DNA of 64,000 bases. It comes from Psettodes erumei (Eukaryota > Chordata > Actinopteri > Pleuronectiformes > Psettodidae). Made by a program: the position numbers and the translations under genes. The stretch lies in the NCBI GenBank assembly GCA_016785225.1, contig JAFBJZ010000612.1, forward strand, positions 62,001 to 126,000, written 5' to 3'. Numbering within the stretch: position 1 is the stretch's first letter; every line of letters begins with the position of its first letter. Positions 52,641 through 64,000 of the stretch are shown piece by piece. The notes under the pieces are model-generated. The model was not told the DNA's origin and searched no databases. It worked only from the letters and a program-made list of their open reading frames with translations.

Positions 52641-53465
52641 TTATTAAAACAGGTTTTATTTTGAAAAGTCAGGTCAAGGGTTCCCTCAACTCTGATAACA
52701 CTGCACTCAACAAAGGAATTGTTGAGATCAATGGCACTAAAAAAAGGTCCATCAAGGTGAGCAATGGGTGAGAATGAGTGGTCAGACAATGATACAGGCC
52801 GTCACCAAGCGAAACAGTTCAGTCAGTTATTGGAGGTTAAAAAGAATGTGAGCGTACTTGAATGTTGCTCATAATCCTTCACTGCAGAAGACAACTGATT
52901 TCCTATAAATCCAACTTTCTTGTGGAAACTTCCCTGGCAAGTGCAGGAGGCAAAGAAAATGTTCAACGATCAGCAGTATGGGCTGAAACAATGACAGTGT
53001 TAATTGGTGAGCTTTTCAGTTCTTGGTGGGCGTCCTTCATTTCCAGTCTTTTAAATATGTCCTGACTCCATCACCAGGCTTAAAACACAGACTTGAGATC
53101 TGTCATCAAATCAAATAATCTTATTTCCAAAGAAGTGGACTATTCTTTTATGCTTTATGTTTAACTGCCTTCTACCAATTCATACGCCCTGCTAATTCCA
53201 TTGGAATTGTAGCCTATTACCAGAAGAGATGCATCTTAATGACAGACTGAGGAGGCTCTTCTCCAGTCCCGACTACATCAGTCTGGACGGGAAAAACTGA
53301 AGTCTCTGCCAGTACAGTTGAAATGAGCAACACTGTGGTTTAAAGGCCGGAGGAAGCTGGCAGAGTTCCAGCTGAACTATTCCTGCTTCTAGAGATGAGA
53401 TCTCTGGTGAGCAGGTAACATAGCCTTAGGATATCAAATAGGCTGGTTTGAGTCAGGGAGACAAT
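52641..53465. other. Non-coding interval before the minus-strand LINE
   Basis: No exon or named repeat is seen. Confidence 0.45.
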
Positions 53466-55030
53466 GGTGCAAGGCAAGGCGAGTTTATTTTTAAAGCCCC
53501 ATCCAGACACAAGGTAATTCAGAGTGCTTTACAGAGGCAGAGAAATACATTAAAAATAAGACATGAATTTAAAAGATGCAAAAGCAATTAAAGATTAAAT
53601 AATATGTAATTAATTTATTGAAAATTTTGGCTATTTTTAAGGTGGTAGTAGGCTAACTCTGTAACTCTGTCTTTATGTTATTGTTGAAATTTTGTTTGTC
53701 GAGCAGTATCCAATGGCCGTGTTCAATGAAGCACTGAGATCCAGCAATACTAACCAAACCTGTTGACATGGCACTGTTCAGATGAATGTCATTTAAAACT
53801 TAAAACAACTGCAGTCTCAGTGCTATGTTGTGCAGAGACTGAAGGGCATGCAATATACTGTTTAACAGTGAGAAAATGTTAAGTTGCTAAAAAAAAATAC
53901 CTTTTCACTGACTTTGCCCTGAAAACATAGATTTGTTATGGGCCTACAGAGATTCATTACTGTGAGGCCTCCAGGTTAGACTTTTGTAAAAGAGATTTGA
54001 TAACTGCAGTCTTCAGGGCAGATTCATCCTTGATAAATCTAATAGTTATTAAGTTTAAAATCATCTTCAAAAATGGTTGTAGGCAGAGTATCGAGGCAGC
54101 AGGTACTAGGCCTGAAATGTTGAACAACTGCTTTTAAGACTGCATAATCTCAGAGGTAAAATGTGCAAAATTAACTAAAGTGTTCTTATGTGGAGGCACA
54201 GGCAGTTTAGCCATTTTGCTTGAGATGGAGGTAGGGGCTGTTATCTTCATAATTTTATCTGTGAAAAAAAGATCTTAAGTCATTGCATGCATGCAAATGA
54301 CTTAAGATCAACCCCTAAAGTCATGACTTTAGGGGTTGATGCTGAGGAGTTTGTCTATCAGTGACAGTGAATAAGGTGTACAGATTATTTCTATTTTTAT
54401 TAGTAATCTTAGAGAAACAGGACTACCTTGTCCTTGTGCAGTTATAGATGCAAAGTCTCTCTGCATAAATTCTCTCTTTTTTTGAGCTTTTACCAGTGTG
54501 GCTATTTCTCTATGGTGCTTTTATTCTGACAAGATATATCCTTGATCTTCATGGGACAATGACATCAAAAACATTCACAACTTTACCACCGAAACTGCTT
54601 ACGAGATCATTAACAGGAGCTGAAGGCAAAGCTGGTTGTAAAAGCCTGGGTGAATAATTTTCCTTTCACCATGGTTAAAATCAACTTACATTGCAGACAG
54701 TAGTCAAGCAAAGTCATCAAAAAGTTTACACTATATTTTGGGGGCCCTTGGAATATATCTAGTTATATATATTGCTTGACAGGAGGTTCCCAACTTTGGC
54801 AACTTTTGACTATGACAACTTGTGGAGATTATTAACTTCTATCCTCACTGATAAAAGTGAAGTTTGGGGTAGTTACTTCGATAACAGCAGCCATGTGCTT
54901 CTTTCAATTTAAGTTCCAGTTAAACTATAAAATCAAAGTCTTTCTTGGTGATATAATCATTAATTAATGGTGAATTGCAAGTCAGAGACCTGATATTTGA
55001 TCAAGCTAAGTTTAGTGTACTAAAGCTATC
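53466..55030 (-). mobile_element. Degenerate minus-strand L2-like LINE, internally deleted
   Basis: The low-coordinate end is the LINE 3' terminus: antisense of AAAGCACTCTGAATTACC through AAATAAACTCGCC, ending in GCAAG-type repeats (53466-53625). Just beyond it, minus-strand translation gives reverse-transcriptase pieces: STCCLDTLP, a LKTAVIK-like block, CRPITNL with GKVSEKVFF, and LLVLLDLSA (53640-54140). The second half of the reverse transcriptase, expected between these parts and the 3' end, is absent, so there is an internal deletion of several hundred bases. Sequence to about 55030 still resembles the upstream ORF2/endonuclease region in antisense, with weaker support. Many stops and frameshifts are present; it is inactive. 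Confidence 0.75.
54271..54340. repeat. Two adjacent perfect inverted repeats sharing three bases
   Basis: The first has 14-base arms (54271-54284 and 54296-54309, GATCTTAAGTCATT and its complement) around an 11-base loop that itself contains the palindrome GCATGCATGC. The second is a 34-base perfect palindrome with no loop (54307-54340, left half ATCAACCCCTAAAGTCA). They lie inside the decayed minus-strand LINE. Confidence 0.97.
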
Positions 55031-58000
55031 ATCTGACAGTCTGTGGCTGACACACAGCTGGAGTCAGAGTAGATAAATAAAGGTGTCTGGATGCAGTGAT
55101 GTTCTGCTGAACCCCATCAGGCTTACGGGTGTCTTTACAGTTCCACGGGAAATTGAAATTGTAAACAAATTGAATTATCCCATGAGTCATGCCAATGTCA
55201 GCCATGTATTCAGAGCAAGGAGCCTGCTAAATGATTTGATTCCTCCACCCAGAGTTTGAATGGGGTTGTCCTTCAGGATCTCAGAGCCAGTTTTCTTTTG
55301 CAGGAGAAAGAGCCAGCGCAACAACTGGAATGCATTTCACTAGAGGAGAAAACGCGAGTACAAGCAAACTGCAAAATGAACCATATCAAACAAATACGAA
55401 AATTCTACTGTTGTTTCGGGAGAAAAATGGCAATGAGGTTCACACCTTGCAGAAAAAAACAATAAGGACTACAAAGATCACAGGCCTGAGTCTCACACAG
55501 AGAACCTGAAGGTATCAAATCAACAACAGGAGGAAGAATTGCTTGTTTCACATCAACAGCTATTATAAATCTTCTAGTAATTCTCTATCTGTACACAAGT
55601 ATTGATTTAACCCCCATAAATGTTGAAAAATACAGTCAGTTATGACTTATGTGGTGGGAATATGTGGGAAAAGCCCTTAAAGGAAAACATAAATGTCTTG
55701 CCTGTAATACAGATTCTTAATGACTGCATCGGAGGTCAGGGTTTAAATTACATCTCAGCTATCATTAGCCATGAAAGTTGTTTCTGAGAGGCAGCTTTAT
55801 GGCCTATGCAGTTAGCCTCTGCTAATGGTAAGGTGCTATGTGACAGATGAATATTAGATTCAGTTAACCACACTGACATCAAACTTCCCTCTCACATTTC
55901 ACAGATGTAATGCTTATTCTGTCTAGTATCTATCTATCTATCAAACTTATCATCTTAGCAAAAAATACAGTAAAAAATCGATGCATATGTGTAACAATAG
56001 ATTGCACCATCTCCAAAAGAAAAGCGTTGGACCTCATCTTCAAAAGGAACTTTAAGGCTAAGATAATCATCCATAAGAGAAAAACTGCTGTCCGAGCCAT
56101 CTGGCTGAATGATTACAGTGCATGCCACAAGACCACAACATCTGCAGAAAATTTCTCTGACTTAAGTGTTCCCCGACATTTCAGTTCACACTTTCATTAA
56201 GTCAAAACTGTATCAGTTGTCCAGTACTTTGGTTTATGACTAAATATCTGCAAAACAAATGACATAGTTTGTGTTAAGTGCTGAGCTTAGCTGCTGTGCT
56301 TCAGCCTGGCTGTAGACTCAACGCGGATGCAGACGTGTCACTCATGACACTGTACCACTGATCTACAGCTGCTGGTTACACACCATGAAGTGCAGTAGTC
56401 TTACATGATAACATTGTTTTAACACATTTTAGGGAGAGAAGTTAACGGACGTTGGCGAGTTATTCAAATAAAAAAATAAATCTATCATAACATGCCCTCA
56501 CACTCCTCATTTCCCACTCCATATGTGTATCAAATTAGAGTCAAGCTTGAAATAACCACCACAACTATAACAAGGAAGGCAAAATCACACATAAATCTGT
56601 CTCTCAAGCGTCTGAGTGAACTCTTAAAATATCAATCACAGAGTTCCTCCGTATCTTCGCCTTTTAATCAAATATTGACTCAAATCTCTCACGCTGTAGT
56701 TGTCTCTCTGTCGGCCTTCACTCACTGTTCATCTCCACACTGCTAACTGAGTACAGGTTTGTGTGTGTCTTTTGGGGAGGGGGGGTCAGGAGGGAGGGAA
56801 GAGGAGGAGAGGGTAGGGCACGAACGCAGTGGAGTGCCTGCATGTGTCTGTGCACACACACTCGGCACACGTTCAGACTGGATGGTTCTATCAGCCTGCC
56901 CGCAAATCTATACTATAATGTGTGTGACCACCTCTATTAGCTCTGTAGTTAAACTTCTGAGTCCAGCAGCCAGACTTTGACAAATAGCCTGCCTGCTGAC
57001 TCACTCTGGGGCTGTCAGTATAATGCGGCACCATTTGACATTTGGCCCGTTTCTAAATCATAGTAATATGACTGATCATTCACAGCCCAGAGGGGACAGA
57101 AAAGTAAGAGCTGGTGAAGGATGAGGGAGAATGGTAAGAAATTACATTTCCTGACTTCTTTTCCTCTCTTGCAGTTAAGCCATGGGCACGCACAAACACA
57201 AAGAGGCGTTCCCTCAATGTTCTTCCCGAACACACATCTGTGAAGCCATATATTGCCATGGTTATTGCCTTGTCTCACCACAGCAGAGTGGACACATTGA
57301 TAATGCAGTATGGGGACACTGAATACAAAACATTATTCATACTTGTGAGGACAGAAGAATCATTTTTGCCATGTGTGTTTCAATTTTTGTATCAATAATG
57401 TAGCACGTTGCTCTTGGAGGAAAGCACTGTGGGCGTTGAAGGGAGAAGAGAAGAGAGGAGGGTTGAATTAAAGGGTTCAGCATCCCTCAAACAATCCAGT
57501 TCATTCAGAGTGTCATCCAAACATGGCCACGGGGTGGAAAAAAGCCTGCTGTCATGCGATGAAAGATAACAATGGGAAAAAAGGCACATGCTTTTGGACA
57601 GTCTCTCCTCCAAGGCACTGATGCTGTTGCAATGGGTTGTACACATGAAAAAAACAGTTTGAGTAATCACAGGAGAGAGCTTGAGACTGAAGGTGAAATC
57701 CTGACGGGAGCGGACTGGCTACGGGAAGTTTAGGAAGGACTTCCCGAACGACCGGTCCATTCAGGGAGGAATGGGCCAGTGGCTACTGATGAGGCAAGTC
57801 CCAGCAGCAGGGACACGACAGGTGTCTTTACAGATATACAGTACAAATAGGCCTATATGTACTTGAATATAGTAAACTTGTACAAACCCACAGAGGCAGG
57901 TGTGAGCAAGACATCCGAAAGTGTCTTGAAGATCTTCAGCAGAGTCAGATTCTCTTTATGCCACAAAAACAGTAGTAGTAATAGATTACTGCAGAAAGAT

Positions 58001-58954
58001 TAAAAGGTTTCACCATCCCAAAGACCCGGGCTGAGTTATACTCGCAGGACATCCCTGATTCCCACTGGTGTGTGGGAGTGAGGATTTAGCTGTGTCACCA
58101 TGCTTGCTGGTCTCTGACCTTTTGGATGTCAAAAGTCCCCTCAAACCCAATGACGGCAGTGTTTGTTTGATACTGTCTGACAACAGCTGCTTCATACTAA
58201 GAATACTGACACCAGGACAGCGTGGCGATATGTGTAAAATATCCACAGCCTGAAAATCGATTTACTTTGAGTCTAAAAGGTAACAGACAATAGCTGGCTA
58301 CAAAAGACTGACCTGTGCGCTCGGCTTGTTTTTGCTGAGGAGGCGTTGTCTCTTTTAAGGAAAAGTGAACAGTGTGCAGGTTCTAATTTGTTCAGTCTGT
58401 CTCGACCCGCTGAGTGGCTAAAGCCGGCTCACCAGCTGTCTGCAGAGAGCGGGCTGAGGTCTCATCAGAAAACACAAACAACAGGAGATCAATTGTTGAA
58501 GCTGATTAGTAAACCAGACGTCTGGGCTCCACCAGAGGCACCTTGTTGATAACACGTGTAGCTGTACGGGTTAACATGTATTTTTTGAATATGCATTATG
58601 AGGGCGGCCCCGCAGATGGTCTGAAACACCCCAGTACCCAACAAGGTGGGTGGTTGGGAAAAATAAAGTGCGTTTCTGTTTTCACCTGGTTAACGTTTTT
58701 TACAAAGAAGCAAAGCAGCAGAAAAGGGAAAATAAGTTTACAAAGAGAGAGCAAAACAGCAGCTTTAGATTTGAGTTTAATGAGCATATTCGATGGCTGC
58801 TCGTTGCAAGGTAATTATCAATCAACAAATCCAAAACAGCTCGCATTTTTTTGTTTGTTTATGCTGTTAAAAGTCCCATTCGAGCAATTTTAAAGGTCCT
58901 TTTGTTGAGTCGAAAGCTGAAAACGAATCCCTGTGCTGCTGGATTGCTGTTTAT
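55031..58954. other. Gene-free interval
   Basis: AT-rich DNA with a G-rich run at about 56776-56820 and a small hairpin at 57722-57746 (8-base arms CGGGAAGT and ACTTCCCG, 9-base loop). No exon is supportable. Confidence 0.5.
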
Positions 58955-59060
58955 ACTCACAGCACTTAGTAATGGGACATCCCCATGGAAGCCCACTGCG
59001 CACCCACACAGGAGTTAAATGCCTTGCTCAAGAGCACCACAGCAGCAGTAGTTGCAGAAC
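58955..59060 (+). repeat. Short dispersed teleost repeat fragment (GCCTTGCTCAAGAGCACC)
   Basis: CACCCACACAGGAGTTAAAT followed by GCCTTGCTCAAGAGCACCAC is a motif pair seen widely in fish intergenic DNA. Only about 100 bases are recognisable. Confidence 0.45.
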
Positions 59061-60843
59061 AAGGGTATCAAGTTGAGGTCTTTAGATGGCAAGGCTCTCA
59101 GATCGACTAAAGCGGTGCAACGACCCAGACCGGTGGTTTTCTGGCCAACCATAGCAGCTCGAATCTGTGCCTCTTGTCACGCCAGCAGCTTCGCTGCCGT
59201 TTTCCTCTCCCTGCCTATTTCCCTCTGTTTGCGTCCACGTGTTTGCTTTTCTGAGCCAGCCATGCCTCACCGGTCCGCCAACACCCTCCCTGTGGCTCCC
59301 CTGCTCTCCACACCTGCTCCCAATCACCACATCAGCTCAGGAGACTGCCCCCCCACCCCCACCCACCGGCAGGGGCTAGCTCCTCACCACCTCATTACTT
59401 TCGCTCTATACAGAGTCAGAATTTAGCTCCAGTGCGTATGTTGCCTTTGTGGTCTAGTTGTTATCGTCTGCTCTGCCCTTTTCTGTGCGTGTATATGCTG
59501 CAGACGCCCCGTATATCTGCTGATTGTAAGGAATGTGAATGTCCCAGCATTCGGTGTGAGGGCAAAATGTTGTTATACCTGTCACATTTCAGCTGTCGGT
59601 GAACACAAATTGCTGGTTCTCGAGTCTTATCCTGCACCACACCATTCACTGCCATCCCAGCTTTAAAAAAAACCCAACGATAGTTAGAATGAAATTCAGC
59701 TGCACTGTGGGACTGGGACTCAAATCATGCAGTTACAAATCAAGTCATTACGAAGCCAAAGGGGCCGGTGCCATTTGTAGTAGAATTGCTTTAACCCGAC
59801 GCATTATTCATGAACTGGAGAAGCTGAAATAGTGACAGGTATAATATAAAAAAAGATATGAGATCAATTGTTAAATATTTGGAAGAAGACTGAGATCACG
59901 CGCCACAACATTTGTAATGTCTATCAGTATGAAAGACAAGCACACAGGTGACAGATGACAGACCTTTGTGCCTCAGTGATAAAGAAAAAACGCTTCTACG
60001 TTTCACTCAGCAAAATCAGCTGTGAGTCAGTCAAATCCAGCAAGTCATGATATTGCATCTGAAACCGTTACAACAGCAGCTCAGTTCAGCGCGCTCTAGC
60101 TCAATGTAAGTGATTTTTCTCTGAGTGGTGCTCAAAACATTAGCCTTCTCAAACAGGTATGAAGGTAGAGCGAAGGACCTTGGAAAGTAAAACACCTCAG
60201 CAGGAGAAGAAAAGCATACCTGTTGCTACGACAACCACTGAGAAGGGTGGGGAGGGGGCAGGTTTTGATCATGGCCACATTAGTTTGACTCTAGTGCCAT
60301 CTTATGGTTAACATCACATTCAACCGCGAATAAAACTGAAAGTCTATAAAGACGCTTTTTTTGTTATTATCACAAAAAACCCAGAATGTAGCCGACACCC
60401 ATGAACCCAGTCTTCATCAGCACAGAAATGACAGCAGTGCAAACAGGGCAGATCAGCTGTGTAACTTTAAAAAGGGTATTCCTTTGGAAGCAAAGCTAAT
60501 TTCATTAAATTGCTGCTCACTGCAAGTAAATTGTGTTGCATGACATCAACACACGAGAAGGAGATGAGCAACGGCAGAGTTTGGAGGAGGCTGTGAAGAT
60601 GTACAGTAGCTCTGAAGGCTGAAGAAAACATGGAGTTTGGTGCCCCCTGGTGATGCCTTCTTCTTTGTGTGCATGTGATTGTGTGTGTAAATTGTGCCAT
60701 AGACATGAAAGGGAAAAGAGGAAAACTGAACAAAGGCTATAATGATGGAACACCACTCTGGTTATTTCTTGGTATTATTTTAATATTGATGTCTAATGGG
60801 TGTTTGCATCAGACAAACAGAATTCAAACTGTCAGGCTAAAGA
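59061..60843. other. Gene-free interval
   Basis: The 59160-59400 part is C-rich and reads open in + frames for up to 124 codons, but with no domain and biased composition. No gene is called. Confidence 0.45.
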
Positions 60844-60866
60844 GTGTGTGTGTGTGTGTGTGTGTG
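60844..60866. repeat. (GT)11 microsatellite
   Basis: Pure GT dinucleotide run. Confidence 0.96.
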
Positions 60867-61022
60867 CTTGACTAGGCAGTGTGCAAATGTTTTCTGACAG
60901 TATGGGTCTTGACAAAGGCCAGGGACCTGTGGAGAAAGAGGAAACTGTGTGGCTTCATCCAATGATCAGCCAGGATACTCAGGGCAGAACTCTGCAGTAG
61001 GCCTCCATGTATCTAATCATAC

Positions 61023-62423
<1,401 letters not shown>

Positions 62424-62448
<25 letters not shown>

Positions 62449-62449
62449 T
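62424..62449. repeat. (TG)13 microsatellite
   Basis: Pure TG run; complementary to the CA run 120 bases downstream. Confidence 0.96.
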
Positions 62450-62568
62450 GGATGGTAGGTCAGTAGGACTCCATACACACACCCATGAAGTGTCGTAGGG
62501 GAAGAAGGGCGGGGCCTCGAGGAGTGTTGCGTGACAAGACTGAAGAAAACAGAGTGCAGCCTGGCATT

Positions 62569-62571
<3 letters not shown>

Positions 62572-62602
<31 letters not shown>
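62572..62602. repeat. (CA)15 microsatellite
   Basis: Pure CA run, inverted relative to the TG run at 62424. Confidence 0.96.
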
Positions 62603-62604
<2 letters not shown>

Positions 62605-63664
62605 AACCCCCCCATCCACACGTACACACTCGTACATGCACACGCAGGCTCTTTACTCTTTTATGTCGCTTCAGGTTAGTTTAGCTGCCCTGCCTCTCCT
62701 TCACTTTTCGCTCGACTCTCCTCCCCCCTTCAGCTTCTTCTACCCCACTTCTCTCCTCCTCCACTCTTCTGATGCCTTTCTTCCCTCTCTCCATTTCTAA
62801 GACTCTAAAATCTGTCTTTTCTTTGACCCTCTCAGCACTATCCCATTTTTGACTATATAATAGTCTCAAAAAGGAATGCCAGCTCATAATAATTTTGTTT
62901 TTGTATCAGCTATTACCCAAAAGTATGTTCCTGAAGAACAAAGAGGGTAAAAAGTGACCTTACCTTTACCCTTCTAGTAAATGATGTTGTTGTTAACTCA
63001 CTCATTTGCTCACGCATGAGATACTTTCTATTAGTATTTGAGACCAGACTGCCAAAGCCTGTATACATCAGCAAAATATTTCATGTTAAATGCAAAATCA
63101 GATGGAAAATGTAACCTATATAAAATAATAAACACAGTATTATATACAAGTTGTTTAAGCCTGTATTTTTAAGTAAAGTATAAAACGTCAACTGGTTTGT
63201 TTGTTTATTTATTTATTTATTTATGCTTGTCACAAAGTTATTAAAAGTCACTTTTTACTTATAAATAGTCATTTTTCCATTCACATTTAATTTCACTAGA
63301 GCATTGTACTGTATGGTTTGCAGTATTGGCTGTATGTGTATTGTATGAAGAGACCTCAGACCCTCATAACTAAACTGAACTAAATGAAACTAAAATAAAA
63401 TAAAATATGTTTAATTGTCACTGAGGGTTTTTTTTAATCTAATCCAGTTGTCCTATCAATGTGTTTTTTTATTTAGGTATTGCACTGTTTTATTGTGTCC
63501 ACACTAGGGCTAAAAAATAACACTGCTGGTTAGAAGTTTACCTTTTCTTTTGCATCAGAGATTTTACATCAACAATAAATATTTCAAATGGAAGAATATT
63601 GTTAAATTAAGACTCGGGCCATGTAGACATTACCACCTGAGACATGTTTAACACTGACATAACA

Positions 63665-63667
<3 letters not shown>
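62603..63667. other. Gene-free interval
   Basis: Pyrimidine-rich at 62685-62830, otherwise AT-rich. No exon is supportable. Confidence 0.5.
63198..63224. repeat. (TTTG)n-(TTTA)n microsatellite
   Basis: A short tetranucleotide run in which GTTT units change to ATTT units. Confidence 0.9.

Positions 63668-63704
<37 letters not shown>
63668..63704. repeat. (GT)18 microsatellite
   Basis: Pure GT dinucleotide run of about 36 bases. The remaining 300 bases to the window edge hold nothing I can name. Confidence 0.98.
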
Positions 63705-63707
<3 letters not shown>

Positions 63708-64000
63708 GGGGAAGAAATGTTCACATCATGTTCACACTGTGCATCAACAAATTCATCCTGTGTTTAGCTGGATGTAGTTTGAGTTAAGCGTTTACTGTGT
63801 AACTTTGTTTTTTTCTTATTTGTTCCAACTCATTCACAGTCTCAGTAGTAAATGTTACAGACAGAAATAACAATTAAACCAAGTCACACTGAAATAAACA
63901 CAAAGAACTGAGAGTCGTCTGCTTCTGCTAAACAAGAGAGGAACATGGTGCATGCATAGCTGTTTAAAATGTGCAAACTGTTTTGCATTTCACTAAGTTT

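Noticed and set aside
55910..56200. 96-codon + ORF with basic composition
   Set aside because: Weak resemblance to transposase-like basic regions but no conserved motif; consistent with chance in AT-rich DNA.
59160..59420. Possible LTR retrotransposon piece (CACCTGCTCCCAATCACC)
   Set aside because: The motif resembles fish Ty3-like elements, but no TG...CA ends, primer-binding site, or gag/pol sequence is visible.
59442..59480. tRNA-Glu-like stretch GTGGTCTAGTTGTTATCG
   Set aside because: Only the D-arm/A-box part resembles a tRNA. There is no matching anticodon arm, B box or acceptor stem downstream.

Overview
The window is nuclear DNA from a ray-finned fish, most likely a percomorph teleost. 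The evidence is one intronless vertebrate GPCR gene with untranslated flanks, many (CA)n/(GT)n microsatellites, and remnants of repeat families I recognise from teleost genomes: L2-like LINEs, a tRNA-derived SINE with an ATGG tail, and the dispersed 'GGAATAGTTC...TTTTGGGAAAT' and 'TCATGGCAATCCATC' families. Family assignments are from memory of consensus sequences, not from a database search.

Only one protein-coding gene is convincingly present: adra2c, the alpha-2C adrenergic receptor, on the + strand at 23277-24629 (450 codons plus stop). It is an uninterrupted seven-transmembrane ORF with all the class A and aminergic landmarks. A CpG-rich upstream flank (about 22200-23050) and a 5' leader with several short upstream ORFs precede it. 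Candidate polyadenylation signals follow at 24956 and 26180. The gene sits alone: about 23 kb on its left and 38 kb on its right hold no exon I can support.

Left flank (1-22200): a truncated SINE (837-1086), a CpG-enriched stretch (about 1390-2350), long single-copy-looking AT-rich DNA, and a decayed + strand L2-like LINE with a trinucleotide tail (19740-21000).

Right flank (26200-64000): fragments of two dispersed teleost repeats (29531, 31707), three more pieces of the SINE family (38591, 40403, 43141), an unassigned pair of in-frame ORFs (44866-45297), another dispersed repeat (52528), an internally deleted minus-strand LINE (53466 to about 55030) that carries two perfect inverted repeats side by side, and a microsatellite-rich end (60844-63704) with a (CA)52 array.

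I found no rRNA, tRNA gene, CRISPR array, operon or phage, and no evidence of a new multi-gene system. The points most worth checking are the adjacent palindromes at 54271-54340, the receptor's subtype-relevant residues (Ser at 5.43 and a retained C-tail cysteine), the upstream ORFs, a CRE/CCAAT cluster just downstream of the gene, and the two SINE copies that share an unusual tail.
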